A stretch of 64,000 nucleotides of DNA from Moniliella sp. 'wahieum' (GCA_003971905.1 RSEE01000088.1:62001-126000), one strand, 5' to 3'; positions 1 to 11,744 are shown, counted from the stretch's first letter. The notes: generated by a model from the letters alone, not told the origin. Translations and numbers: made by a program.

Positions 1-110
1 GGGGTGGAATGGGGGTGGGAATGGGGGTGGGAATGGGAATGGCGATGGGGATGGCAATGGCGATGGCGATCCCAATGGCAATGGCAATCCCACGCAAGGG
101 GCTGCCGGCG
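1..110. repeat. G-rich simple repeat
   Basis: The window opens with a degenerate array of GGGGTGGGAATGG and GGCGATGG units on the plus strand. Runs of three to five G recur every 6-10 bases, so the strand could form G-quadruplexes. An open frame crosses it but translates only to a W/G/E repeat and is not taken as coding. Confidence 0.7.
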
Positions 111-463
111 GTGTTGGCGGCTGGGCTGGTTGGTGTTCCCCCCAGGAAGGAAGGATGGCTGCTGGAGCGTCGGTGAGCCCCAACGCTCCTCGGCCAGGCG
201 CCACGCCCCACCGCCTGGTCTGTGCTCTGCCGGCACCAGCCCAGTGTGCGCTGCTCAGCCCCGGCCCGCCCGGCCGGCCCCCGACCTGCCCCGACGCGCG
301 CCCACACTGCCGCCCAGCCGCCTGCCCGGTTCGCCGTCCCCCCCCCGCAACCCTACGCCCCCAGCTGAGGTAAGCAGTTCGCCCTACGTAAGCACCCCCC
401 CCTCCCCATGTCCGTCGGACGCCCAAGAAGCACCCCCCCACCGCCCCCACCCCCCACCGCCCA

Positions 464-3072
464 ATGAGCGCCGAGCCCCCCCCGACTCGCCCTTCGGCGC
501 GCCGTCTCTGCGCGCGGCGCCGCGCTGCTCGCCAAGTACGGCGGCGCACACGGCCCCACCGGCCACGCACAGCTCGCCGACGACACACCCGCCGGGCGCC
601 CCACCTCCCTCGCCGCCTTCATCGGCGGCAAGGCGCCCGGCCCCGCCTCGGCCACCTCTCCCCCGGCGGCGACGGCCAGTCGCTCCCGCCGAGTTCGCCT
701 CCGACTATGCCGGCGCCTTCGACTCCAAAGGCCGCCGCACCTCCCCCACCGCCCTCCCCGGCCTCACCTCCGGCCCGCCTCCGCCCAGCCTCGCCGCCTT
801 CATGGCCGGCAACCTCCCGGCCGCCGCTGCGCCTGCCGCCGAGGGGACCGGCAACGCCCCCCCGCCCGCACCCAGTCCATGCCGCTCCCCGCCAGCTCTC
901 CTCCGGCCCCTGTCGCCCCCGTCGTGCGCGTCGCCTCCCCCACTGACGCCGACGGCGGCAACGGCGATGAGGCCAGCGCGCCTGCCATGACCGTTGCCGA
1001 GCGCCGCAAGGCTGCTGAGCAGCGTGACCACGCCGCCAAAGCCCAGGCTGCCGCGGCCGAGGTGCACAAGCCCGCGCCCAGCCGCTCGACCAGCAACCTC
1101 TCCACCCCCGCCAAGCCCGCGGGCCGCTGGTCGCCCGCCGTGCTGGGCACCCCGCAACCGGGCCTGGCCAGTCCTCCAGTCTCGCCCTAAGCCCGCCAGC
1201 TCGTCTCCTTCCTTGGCGGCACAAGGCGTGCGCGCCAAGGTCGGATCGTGGCCTCCTCCTCCACCAGTGGACACGGAAGAGGAGCAGAAACCCACCAAGG
1301 AGACAGACACGCACTCAGACACTGTCGTCCCGGTTCCGGCTCCGGTTCCGGTTGCAGCTGAGCCCCCTGCCAGCAAACCGGTTGTGGCCAAAAAACCCTC
1401 GCTGCCGACCCCCGCCTCCCAAGCCCACCCCTGCGGCGGTGGCAGGAACAGCAGGTGCACCGACACGTACCACGCAGGGCAAGCGCATTGTGGTCCTCAT
1501 TTCGGGTAGTGGTACGTATTCCCCCCCGCCCCTGCGCCTTGAACGCCGCTGGGATCGGGATCAACTGACCGTACCTGATTTTTCCCCCTCGATGCAGGAA
1601 GCAATCTCCAAGCCTTGATGGACGCCACCACGCGTCGGGCGCGTTGGCAGGAGCAACGATTTCCCTCGTGCTGTCCAACCGCAAGGCGCGTACGGCTTGG
1701 AGCGCGCCCGCACTGCCACCCCGCCCATTCCCACCACCGTCTTGGCACTCAAGACGTGGCAAAACAAAACGGGGGGAAGCCGGGAAGAGTACGAAGTGCT
1801 AGCCCGGCACCTTTTGACCCAGTTCCGTTTGCTCAATCCCGACTTGGCTCCCGATGCGGTGCCCGACTTGATTGTCCTGGCGGGCTTTATGCACATTGTG
1901 TCCGAGCGCTTTTTGTCCGTCTTGGGTCACCGGTCGCCCGGTGGCGCAGCGTCGTATGCTCCTCCCCCGAGGGCGCCTGCACCAAGCCGATCGAAATTAT
2001 CAACCTTCATCCAGCCAAGCCCGGCGCGTTTGATGGGGCACATGCGATTGAGCGTGCGTACGCTGCGTGGGAAGCGGGCGAGATTAGTGAGACGGGAGTG
2101 ATGGTGCACCACGTCATTGCTGCTGTGGACCGGGGCATGCCCATCCTCGTCCGTCCCATCCCCATCCGTGAGGGGGACAGTCTGGCCGATCTCGAAGCGC
2201 GGATGCACGAGACGGAACACTCGATCCTCGTTGAGGCCGCCGCCTTGGTTCTGGGTCTGGCCAACGAGGGAACGGGAACCAAGAGCACCGCCTCCAGTGG
2301 CACCAGTGGAGCATCTACGCTTCCCCCCCCCCCAGCCGCGCTTGCCTGCCCGTCTCCCCCCAAACCCACCCCAAGCCGGCAACCAGCAAGGACCCAGCCC
2401 CCGACCCGTCGTCAGTGCCAAGCCCGTGCCTCCTCCCGTGGCTGCGCCCAAGCCTGCGCCTAAGCCAACCACCAAGTGGTTCCTGCCCCCGCTGCCGCAC
2501 CTACCGCTGCAACTTCTCTCCCTGCCGCCCGCACGGGGGAGTCGATACGCGAAGCGGCAGCCAAGGCACTGGTCACCCTTGCGTTTGACCCTGCCGCCGA
2601 GACGTACGAGGTGGCAGGTTGGAGCACGCGCTTGCCCTATGCCGGCGAAGGCGTATGGAAATGGTACGCGCTCCCGCAGGGGCAGGTAGAGGCCCAGCCC
2701 TTGTCCCAGGGCAGCGTTGCGGTCCGCGCCGTGGCGCAAGGCCAAGCGGAGGGGAAGTGGGCGTGCTCGTATCGGACAAGGAAGCTGTTGTTGTAGTGCC
2801 TCCTAGTGCGCGTGGGGAGCGACGCGCGATCCGGCACGCACTTGCCGCCGCCCATAAAAACATCGGTACGGAGGTGCATGTCCTCCTTGGCCCGTCGCGC
2901 GTGCCCGAACAAATGGGGCAGCAGTGGGGGAAGCACCAACGACCACCGTCCCCACTTCAATGTCCTCACGCTCGCCCGCGCCCAGGAACAGCTGGACACA
3001 GTCGTGTGGGATGCACGCCTCCTCGCTAATCCCGATTGGCTCCCGCTTGGCGTGGCGCCGGGCGACGTGTGA
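464..3072 (+). CDS. GART-domain protein, frame broken
   Basis: The centre encodes a phosphoribosylglycinamide formyltransferase (10-formyl-THF to GAR, third step of purine synthesis; ADE8 type). Visible landmarks are KRIVVLISGSGSNLQALMDA across an intron at 1512-1597 (GTACGT...GATGCAG, CTGAC branch), LIVLAGFMHIVS near 1875, INLHPAKPGAFDGAHAIE near 2000 and TGVMVHHVIAAVDRG near 2100. The start is the ATG at 464 (MSAEPPP), the first that leads into the recognisable N-terminal text. About 340 residues upstream are Pro/Ala/Ser-rich with two related pieces ending SLAAFIGG and SLAAFMAG; about 230 residues downstream end LGVAPGDV then stop at 3072 and are not recognised. Coding hops between all three plus frames at least eight times by single-base steps, for example near 540, 700, 870, 1190, 1420, 1640, 1690, 1970, 2470 and 2760. 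It could be two or three adjacent genes rather than one fusion. Domain call sure; limits unsure. Confidence 0.6.
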
Positions 3073-3919
3073 CAAGGTGGTTCCCCCGCAGCCCTGCTCC
3101 TCGGCGCAGCTGAGCTGAGCCTCCGCCCTGAGCCCGAGCGGAGAAGTTCGCTCAGCCTAAACCCAACGTGGAACCCTGGGACCCTGGAACCCTGGCGCTG
3201 AGGCTCAGGTTTGAGAACCTGATCTTGCCCCCCCTGCCCCTGATCCTGAATCCGATCCAACAATATCATCAATGCTACGGTCACCTCCACTGTCGGAGCT
3301 GCTAGCTATAGTCACTAGTCACTAGTCACCGTCGTTGCCTCAACTTGAGCTCTCGCGCTGGATCTGAGATCGGATTGTCATTTGTAAGTTGCTAGCTAGC
3401 TCTTGTCGGTTCCTGCCTGGCCATGCCCACCTTACCCACGGACACGAGGGGGGGAAATCCGCCGCCCACGGCCGTCACCTGAAGAGCGACAGTGGGTCGC
3501 TGTACCGGGCTTGGCACGCTGCGGGACGCAGTGGTTGTCCCGCCTTTCCTCGCCATGCTCCTGTGGCGGACGGGCGAGGACAGTACTCGTGGCAGGCAGA
3601 CAGTGAGAACGAGGACGAGGACGAGGGAGGCGGTCAGCAGCTATGTACATGCCCCAATCAAGCCAGCTTGGATTCGGGACGAGGCGGAGGAAAGCTCAGC
3701 TGGGACGTATAGAATGTGCAGCAGGGCGGGGGCACAGCAGGGCGAATGTCTGCTGGCCGTCATGAGTAAAGGAGACGCGTTGATGGACAAGAGGGTGGTC
3801 ATCAGCCCTCAGCTGCTGAGGCCTGAGCCTCAGGTTAGGTCTGGTACTGGCATCTACTCCCATTTTTGGGCCACTTCTTCCCCCGAGTGCGCCCACACAC
3901 GCCGCACTCGCACCGTCCC
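3073..3919. other. Intergenic, no gene seen
   Basis: This stretch lies between the 3' ends of the GART-domain gene and the F-box-like gene. It holds short palindromic duplications (ACTAGTCACTAGTCAC near 3315, CTGAGGCCTGAGCCTCAGG near 3818) and no frame with family resemblance. Confidence 0.5.
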
Positions 3920-6152
3920 TCATCCCCTTGGGCCGAGCGCGCCAGACGTCCTCCGCCACACCCCGCGCGCCGGGGCCCACGTGCACCCCGCCCACAGCCG
4001 TCGCGGTAGCCACAGTAGCCAACGCGCACAGTACCGCCTCCACGCCCCCTCGTCAACCCATGGTAATTGTGCATCGCGCGCGGCCACCACAGCAGTCGCC
4101 TCGTCAGGTAGCTCCGTAGCGCGGGCCAGAAACAGTGTTCGAGGTGCTTGAGTCGCGCCTCGGAACGAGGTAGGACGGGCACAGGCATATCCCCCCAAGG
4201 ACCTACGTGGGCCATCTGTTCCCCTGGGCTCATCCACCAGCCTGCCCCCAGCCACAACCCACAACCCCCAAACCAACGAGGTCAGTACGGTGTCTTATTG
4301 CTGTCCATTCGCATCGGAAGAACGCACCCATCGTGACCAGTCGTCGGCAATAAAGCTGCAACGCAGTTTGCTCCACTTCGGCTTCTTCTTCCTCTGTCCA
4401 CTCAGCTTCAAGCGGCAGTAACGAGGCGTCGGTTTCCCCACCTGCCTCTTCGCACCGAGACCAGGTGCAGGTGGGATCACGTGAGGTCATCCAGCCATGA
4501 TCGTATCCGTACTCTCCCTCTCCCTCCTCCTTCTCCCTCCTCTCCTCTCCTCTCCCTTCCTCTCCCTCCTCCTCTTCCTCCTCCTCCTCTTCCTCGTATT
4601 CCTCCTCTCCCTCGGGACCCTCCTCGCCCATAAATGTAAGCCTTCACCGCCGCCGTTCAGCTCCCAATCCAGACGAAGGGCCAACGCCGCATCGGCGTCC
4701 ATCTGGGCCTGAACAACACTCGCTTCCCTTGTGCTCACAGAGTCCCAGTCGTGTTGCATGTGCGTCGCAGCCGACGGCAATGGATCCAAAGCCACCGCAG
4801 GACACGGCACGCGCATTCGTTCCGCCGCACAGGGCACCACCATCTCTGGCGGCAAAGGTTCGGCACGACGCTTGCCCTTGCTCACGTTGCATGCGACGGG
4901 GGAAGAGGTAAGCCAGGGAAGCCAGACCGAACCGACGCTGTCCCTCGGAGATGCAAGCTTGGTGTCGTTCAGCCTGGGCTTGAGCTAGCGCAGCTTGAGC
5001 GCTCGCCTCCTCGGCTTGACGACGAGCCTGCTCAGCCTCGGCGGCTTGCTTCCGCAAAAGAAGGTGCACATGCTCTTGCCGCTGCTTGGCACGCTCCTCC
5101 CGCAGAGACAGCAGAGGCGTATGGAACGCCATCCACAAGTAGTCCGTCAAGGCCAGCCAAACCGACTGAGGCGAGCCGTGAGCACGCTGCACGTACGCCT
5201 CCACAGCCCGGTGGCGATGGGCGATGCGGTAGGCTTCGCCGACCCAGGTAGGCGGGGCAGCTTGCACGGCCGCTTGCACCGCGGAGGATACCAAGTGCTG
5301 CCGACACGAGAGACACAACGGCATTGGGTCGTTGTGGAGGTGAGTCGACGAGGGAAGCAAGCCCGATCCAGTACTGTCGAAGCACCCGCGACAGCATCCT
5401 TCGTGGGACGTACATAGTGCAGCAGGTCCCAAGAGCGAAGGACCAACCTGTACCGATGCCGCGGAAGAGGGATCAACCTGTGACGCCGGCAGCTTTCCTG
5501 CGCGCGTGGCCACCCAGCCCGAGGCACGTGTGACGGAGGTGATAGCAGGCCTGGGCCCACGCGTGCTGCGGTGCAGGTACGTCCGTGACCACGTCCGGAG
5601 GGGTAGGGTGCACCATGCCAAAGTGGGCGATGACCATGGCCCAAGAGGGGTGCGTGCGAACTGGTGTGGCCCATTGCGAGCCGAGAGAGGCCATGGCGTG
5701 CATAGCATGGGCCCATCGTACGTGGGCCAGCCCCGAGACGGTTTGGTCAGGAGCAAGAGGCGGTGTGTCGTGGGACGTGGGACTTGGGCCAGAGGAACAG
5801 AGGGCGAGGAGGGAAGGCAGGTGGTCGAACGGCAGAGAGAGACGGACAATCCGCTCCACCACGGACGCTGGCAGGGCAGACCAGAGTGACTTGGGCGCTG
5901 GGATGCCGGCAGGGGGAGGCGGGGGGGGATGTGGTGCTTGCTTCGCTGGGCGAGCGGAGTGAGGCCCGGGATAGGGGTGGTGATGGTGATGGGGACGACG
6001 ACGACGACAAGGAGGGGGAGAGATGGAGCGCCTGATGGATGGGTGAGTTTGCGGCGCTTGGGGTGGGGCAGGGAGGGAGGCGGGTCGGGGGCAGAGGGGA
6101 ACATGGGCAGAGCAGCGGGAAGCACGAGCGCAGCGTCGGACGCACGCGACAT
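3920..6152 (-). CDS. F-box-like protein, frame broken
   Basis: The likely start is the ATG at 6152 (MSRASDAALVLPAALP). After a Pro-rich basic stretch comes an F-box-like segment (LWSALPASVVERIVRLSLPF) at about 5845-5905. A cysteine cluster near 5420-5290 (CTSHEGCCRGCF ... CLSCRQHL) looks metal-binding. Next is a short coiled coil rich in Ala/Glu/Arg near 5110-4980, an acidic Glu run near 4620-4560, and a C-terminal part with ATELPDEATAVVAARD near 4130. Frames change at several points, the clearest at CCCCC near 4900, between the acidic run and its upstream part near 4640, and near 5490. F-box proteins recruit substrates to SCF ubiquitin ligases; that role is inferred from one weak motif. The C-terminal end is uncertain (stops at 4230 or 3920 depending on frame). 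Confidence 0.45.
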
Positions 6153-7165
6153 GGGATGGATGGATGGTGGGTTGGAGGCCGGAACGCGGCGCAGGAGCAG
6201 GCCCAGCGCACGACGCGTCCCACCCGCTCTTCCGACGACGGGGCGCGGCGTGTCCCACACGTCGCGTCCGGCCGTGCCCCGACGCGCCCACGCCCCCGCA
6301 CGGCGCCAGTGTTGTCACCCATCTGCATACGTAAGCTCGCCCCGCACGGACGTCCCCACAGCGCGTCGGGGTGTGATGTGCCCCATCACCCCTGCGTGTC
6401 ACGCGTGAGGTACGCGACCCCCCTTGCAGGCCCCCCGGGCGAGGGATATATGGCTGCGCTCCATGATGCATGCCTCGAGGAGGGACGCGGGAAACAAAAT
6501 CAAGCGGAAGAACAGTGCTTGTAACAACGAACCTCCGTTGGATCGATGAAGAGCCCACAACACACACACCGAGTATATTGATGAACTTGTCATACCGCTT
6601 TTGGTACCATCCCTATATATTCATTGCCGTCTTCCTTCCACCCAGTCTAATTCTTTGTACTTGAGAGGTTTCCTTTTTGGTGTCAACTAAGAGTGTTCCA
6701 GTCATAGCATAATCCACCGTAAGTCGACGTTCGCATTGGGTTATCTCTTCGTCAGTCCCGGCACTCAGTAGGGTTTTTCTCTCTCCCCCCCGGTACTGTC
6801 CTTCGATGCACTAAGGCAAAACCCCGTTCTCATTCAGCCCCTCGTCGCGCAACGGATGTCATAGTTCGGCTCATCTCGCTCCTATTTCCAATTTCTTCAT
6901 CTCGAGCGTCTCGCTCTGATCCTTCCCTGTGTTTCTTCCACTCCGCATGACAGGTCACACACACTTTCCCACCGGATGTGGGTATGAGACCCTTGATGTT
7001 CTACATCTTCCTTGCCCCATTTTGTGTCTCTTTCCCCTCATCACGTGATCTATCGTGTGTTAGCTTCTCCTTCCCCTCTGGTATATAAGGCACCTTTCCA
7101 AGTGTCACTCAAGAGAGTGAAAGCCAGCATGGCGGCTCCGTGGGCCCCAGCCTCGTTTGGGTCGG
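6153..7165. other. Intergenic with AT-rich segment
   Basis: Upstream flank of the F-box-like gene. GC content falls after about 6530. The segment at 6853-6950 resembles the retroelement-like fragments at 8176 and 8573 (shared CTCGAGCGTCTCGCTC and TTTCTTCCACT words). No gene is supported. Confidence 0.45.
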
Positions 7166-7168
7166 TCG

Positions 7169-7195
7169 TAACCCTAACCCTAACCCTAGCCCTAG
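7169..7195 (+). repeat. Interstitial telomere-like tract
   Basis: Three perfect CCCTAA units followed by a degenerate CCCTAG unit. TTAGGG is the telomere repeat of most fungi, so this is an internal telomere-type tract, possibly a relic of chromosome fusion, break repair or an old chromosome end. It sits 15 bp before the 40-bp tandem array. Confidence 0.75.
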
Positions 7196-7210
7196 AGGGG
7201 GACCGAGGGT

Positions 7211-7542
7211 AGATAGCTCGCTACCCGAAGGGGAGTGAGTTATGCCGAGGCGATAGCTCGCTACCCGAAGGGGAGTGAGTTATGCCGAGGCGATAGCTCG
7301 CTACCCGAAGGGGAGTGAGTTATGCCGAGGCGATAGCTCGCTACCCGAAGGGGAGTGAGTTATGCCGAGGCGATAGCTCGCTACCCGAAGGGAGTGAGTT
7401 ATGCCGAGGCGATAGCTCGCTACCCGAAGGGGAGTGAGTTATGCCGAGGCGATAGCTCGCTACCCGAAGGGGAGTGAGTTATGCCGAGGCGATAGCTCGC
7501 TACCCGAAGGGGAGTGAGTTATGCCGAGGCGATAGCTCGCTA
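7211..7542 (+). repeat. 40-bp tandem repeat array
   Basis: Eight copies of a 40-bp unit (it begins CGATAGCTCGCTACCCGAAG) start at 7211, 7251, 7291, 7331, 7371, 7410, 7450 and 7490, with a truncated ninth at 7530. Copies are essentially identical; the first begins AG instead of CG and the fifth lacks one G (39 bp). Each contains the arms CTCGCT-A-CCC and GGG-AGTGAG around GAA(G), so each can fold into a hairpin. The unit is not a multiple of three and shows no protein. The last partial unit runs into CTATAAAATCG. Confidence 0.9.
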
Positions 7543-8175
7543 TAAAATCGTCCGCTCTTTGCAGCATATGCCCTCCGTTTTTCGATTCGACGCCCCGTTG
7601 CCAAGTTACAACCCCACCTACCCTAGCCCTACCCACCATCACCCTCCACCATGCGTGACACACACACCACCACCCGTGACCCCCCCACACACCACCACCC
7701 GTGACACACCAAGACCAGGCGTCGCATCACAGTGAGAGTGTATGGTGGATAGCTACAGCCTTGGGCTACTCAAACTAACTCACTCCCGTGTCTTCCGTCA
7801 AAGTTGTCTCAACCCTGAATGGGTGGGTGGGCATGCCCTTGTAAGTAGTGAGCCGGGCGCACCCCAAGACCTCGTGGGCGGGACGGGATAAAGCGTTGTG
7901 TCGGTCGTCCTTGCTTGAGGCATGTTTGTGTGATGTCGGCTCTGGGTCGCGACGTGAGGGGCCGCACTCACGGGTTCCCTGCGGTTTTCTTCGTACGTTC
8001 ATCCCCCCAAACAGCCGTCGGCATGGAATGCATGAGAACCACACCCTACCCGACTGTTGTTCCTCTGGTCTACGCCCAAGAGCGAGGGGAACGAGGCGGT
8101 GGTGCGTAGTCTCATGCCCGCCAACTGGCTCTCACTCGCCTCCATCACCCCCGGGATACGAGGCCTAAAGGGGGC

Positions 8176-8345
8176 AATGTCATAGTTTCGCTGATCTCGC
8201 TCCCATTTCCCATTTTTTGCGTCTCGAGCGTCTCGCTCCTTCCCAGTTTCTTCCACTTCGCGCCATGTAATACTCTGCTCTTACTTCTTCCCACGAACGA
8301 TTGCTACACCCCTTGGCCTAGTCCCGATTATAGCCTCCCTCGCCT
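8176..8345 (+). repeat. Retroelement-like fragment B
   Basis: This shares with 6853-6950 the order ATGTCATAGTT...CTCGCTCC.ATTTCC...CTCGAGCGTCTCGCTC...TTTCTTCCACT. It shares with 8573-8870 the words GCTCTTACTTCTTCCCA, ATTGCTAC and CTCGCCTTA. The three look like diverged solo terminal repeats or other transposon remnants. No coding capacity is visible. Confidence 0.4.
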
Positions 8346-8572
8346 TAGCCCTGACTGTGACAACGGCGGGCTAGCAGTAGAGGGCCGGAGGGGGCAATAA
8401 GAAGGGTGTTGTGGAATATCTTGCGGGGAGATGAGATCAAAGAGAGTAGGAACTGTGATTCTCTCGCTGTTTCCCCTGAGCCTGTCCAGTTGTTTCTGAT
8501 GTCGAGGGCGGGATAGAAGGGACCCATACTACACGTTTGGGCTCTGCCGCGTGCCCTGAGATGGACAGGCCC

Positions 8573-8870
8573 ATTGCCATATAATTTGTGGGCGCTGTGG
8601 TCCCTCGCTCTTATAATTCTCCACTTTCTTTGTCTCGAGCGTTCTCATTTCTTCGCTGGTGTTTTTCTGCTTCGCTCCTTACCAATGTCCTCTTTTGCTC
8701 TTACTTCTTCCCATCAAAAATTGCTACGTTGCTCCCGACCTTGTCTGGTCTCCGCTGTCTCTCTCGCCTTATATCGCGTCCATTCATTGACAGAGCTTAA
8801 GGCTGGGACCGGGAAACGCTACGTCTAAACCGAACCGTTCATCTTGCTATAGCTCTTTTAGCTCTTCACG
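8573..8870 (+). repeat. Retroelement-like fragment C
   Basis: Related to fragment B. Its right end (GACAGAGCTTAAGGCTGGGA...GGGAAACGCTA...AACCG.CCGTTCATCTTGC) recurs in inverse orientation at 59725-59800, about 51 kb away. A dispersed sequence with a conserved end is consistent with an LTR or terminal repeat. Assignment to a class is not possible from what is visible. Confidence 0.5.
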
Positions 8871-9936
8871 CTTAGCGCTTAGCCCCGACACACGCTCACT
8901 GATTATATGGAGCCGGGTTGTTTTTCTCGACCCAATATTAAAGTAGCCAGAGTGGAACTGCACGTATAGTAGCCACTGCAGTAATCAATAAAACAGCGGT
9001 AACCGTCGGTGATCGGTTATGGATCTTATCTCGCAACACCGCCGCCACACTGTCACACGACATCCCATGGCGTGTCCATTAGACACACTATTACGATTTC
9101 GAGGCCTGCGGTCGAAAGGAGCGGTACGAAGCGAGGTGCGCTAAGCGTAGTCAAACAGGGCAACAGAGGATCGATGATCGACGATCACGCTCTCCGTACG
9201 GTCTTCTACCGTCGGCGGCGCGGCGCAGGGCGGCGCCGAATCACCTTAATCGAGTCTACTGCCCTAAGGCCGCCTAAGGCCTAAGGCCTAATCACGTAAA
9301 CACCGAGTCTGTCCAAGACCATAGATCATCGATCATCGATCACTAGTCACTGGTTACCGGTTACTTACTAGCTAGTTACTGGTCACGGTCACCGCCACTG
9401 GTCACTCTGTTACATGTCATCGATTATCGATTCTCGATTCTTGATTCCCTGTTAACCGGTTACCGACGGTTACGCGTTACGGTTACCCCGGCCGGTTACC
9501 GGCCTTACCATAGAACTCTGTTCCATCAATCGCAAGATACCTTATCCATCATCGATTACCGACATGAATCGAAAGCACCGGGAAGGAAACGAAAGTTGAC
9601 ATCGCCGCGGCGACGAGGAGAGATGGATGAGGTTTTGAGATCTGAGATGAGAGGATCTGAGATCTGATACCTCAAGAATCTCTGAGCATCCGCGCTTCGA
9701 GTCTACTATATGTCTGTTTGATGCGGGTGCACCACCACCGGCCACCAGAGCCCGTCAGCGTGTCAGCCGATCATTAAAGATCGTTCATCTGCACCATGCA
9801 CGTAGTCCATAGGGTTAATCGAATCGATAGTCGATAATCGATAATCATATAATAAGCCAACAGCGGTGAACTGATGAATCATCTCGAGTTCAGCATGTTT
9901 GAGCCAGGCGGTTATTCGGTTCCGCCTCTGTTACGC

Positions 9937-9953
9937 CCCCCCCCCCCCCCCCC
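9937..9953 (+). repeat. C homopolymer tract
   Basis: An uninterrupted run of about 17 C followed by GCCCCCGGCCCCC. It is a likely polymerase-slippage and assembly-error site. Confidence 0.8.
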
Positions 9954-10080
9954 GCCCCCGGCCCCCTGTTGTTGTGCGCCGCCCCCGGGGGAGCGACCTT
10001 CCCCTGCCATGAGCTTCAAGCTTCAATTTACAACGTGGAAGAGGCCCTCTGCCCATACAACCCATGCAGCCCATATGTAG

Positions 10081-10134
10081 CTCATGTAGTCCATGTAGTC
10101 CATGTGGTCCATGTGGTCCATGTGGTCCATGCAG
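10081..10134 (+). repeat. 9-bp tandem repeat
   Basis: Five to six copies of the 9-mer TCCATGTGG/TCCATGTAG. Because the unit is 9 bp, both strands show periodic peptide shadows (HVV and MDH), which are not taken as genes. Confidence 0.75.
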
Positions 10135-11744
10135 CCAATGAACCGCAAAAGAATATCTGGTACAAACGTAATGAACAACCCCTGCTCTCCTTCCATGCAC
10201 CATGCACCACACCCTCTTTCTGGGGGCAACGGAGTGGCGCGGCAACAGGGTCGATCAGTGTCACATGCCCTTCAGTTGTGGCGCACAGTGGCCTAGGGCC
10301 GAGAGAAGACGAGTCGCTTGGGCAGTCACATGCATCCCACACCACCGTCAGTATATAGTCCCCCCGTACGCGCTATACGTGCGTGCGACGTGTGATGTGG
10401 ATGTCTGAATAACTGGATCTGTACGGCGTGAGGCGTGACAAGTGACATGCTGACATGCACCGTCGAGGTCACCGGTCACCGGTCATCAGTCACCGGGGTC
10501 ACCGCTTTCACCAGCAATCGCCCGAGGCCTTGAAGCCGGTGCGTGGCAGCACGCGGTCGGCGCGCGGTCGGGCAGGTCGGGCCCGGTCCCCCCGCGTGGT
10601 ACGGCAAAAGCAGGGGTGGTGGTCTGGGATGGTCGTTGGGTGATGGTGTCCGGTGTGGGACGGCCACAAGCGACGTGTGACATGTGACGCATGGATGATG
10701 CAGTTGTCCCGCGGCCTCCTGAAACAGCACGAATGAAGGAGTGCCACCGGCCACGCACACTCAAACTCCGCTTCGGGTACATAATGCAGGCATACATACT
10801 GTCGGAATCAGTACTCAGTAGGTAGTCGAGAGCCTTCGAAAGCCGTTCAGTTGGATGGCGCGTGACGTTGCCGATTGTCCAGTCTTTAGCGCTTAGCGTA
10901 AGCGCCTAGCGCCTAGCGCCTACTCCATTTCAGAATCTCAGATCTCAACTGCCGAGATACGCCCGAGGGGCCAGTGGTAGTGGTGCACGTTGCACCGTCC
11001 TCAGTACATATATACAGGTGTAGTCTATAGCGATATGTGCTTCCTCAGGCCCTCAGGCCTCAACGCCTCCCCCCGCAGTGACATTCTCTTTTCAGTCAAA
11101 CAGCTGGATGCGCACCTGGGTGCGGAGGACGTGGAGCTTGTGGAGGAGGACGTATCACAAGTGCGAGCATGTGTGAGATGTGGCGCACTGGGATTGAGAT
11201 ATTGAGGTCCGCGACCATTGAGACCTATATATGGTTGTGTGGCCAATATGTAGCTCCCCTTCGGCGTACTTACGAGCTTGACGCGGACGCCTGTTGCGCC
11301 AAGAACTTCAGTACAGTAGACGCGCGACAGCGCACCTTGCATCATGCATCATGCAGCAGGCTTCCGATGCTGCTGCGGAAGGATGTGCACGAGGTGGTTT
11401 AAATCTAAACGCCACACATACGAGAGGGTTTCACCTTTCACGTCTCTGGGCCTTCGGGAAGTTTTCATGATCGATAATACTTCTCGGCACTAGCTGTACT
11501 TCTGGAATACTGCTCATTAGTACTAGACACTCCGTACTCAGTCAGCTTGAGCGCTCAGCGAGCTTTTTGACTTCAAACATCGAACAACCTTCAAGCTTCA
11601 AGCTCCTCATCAGCCTCCTGCTTCAAAAACTAGGCCGCAAAAGCTGCAACATATGCATCATGGCCCTCAGGCCGCATCAAGTTCCTGCGGCCTGAGGACA
11701 GTCGGTCACCGGTCAGATATCATCTCAGATTGGGACCTAAGGCC

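Noticed and set aside
4-990. 328-residue frame at the left edge
   Set aside because: First part is W/G/E translation of the G-rich repeat. Only about 690-880 of this frame fits the GART-gene N-terminal text.
7211-7542. CRISPR array
   Set aside because: Units are directly contiguous with no unique spacers, no cas genes are present, and the DNA is eukaryotic.
7514-7735. 73-residue frame just after the TATAAAA at the array end
   Set aside because: Starts inside a repeat unit and becomes a Pro/Thr/His low-complexity string; no evidence that it is a gene.
9931-10245. 104-residue minus-strand frame with HGPHGPHG repeats
   Set aside because: Produced by the 9-bp tandem repeat.
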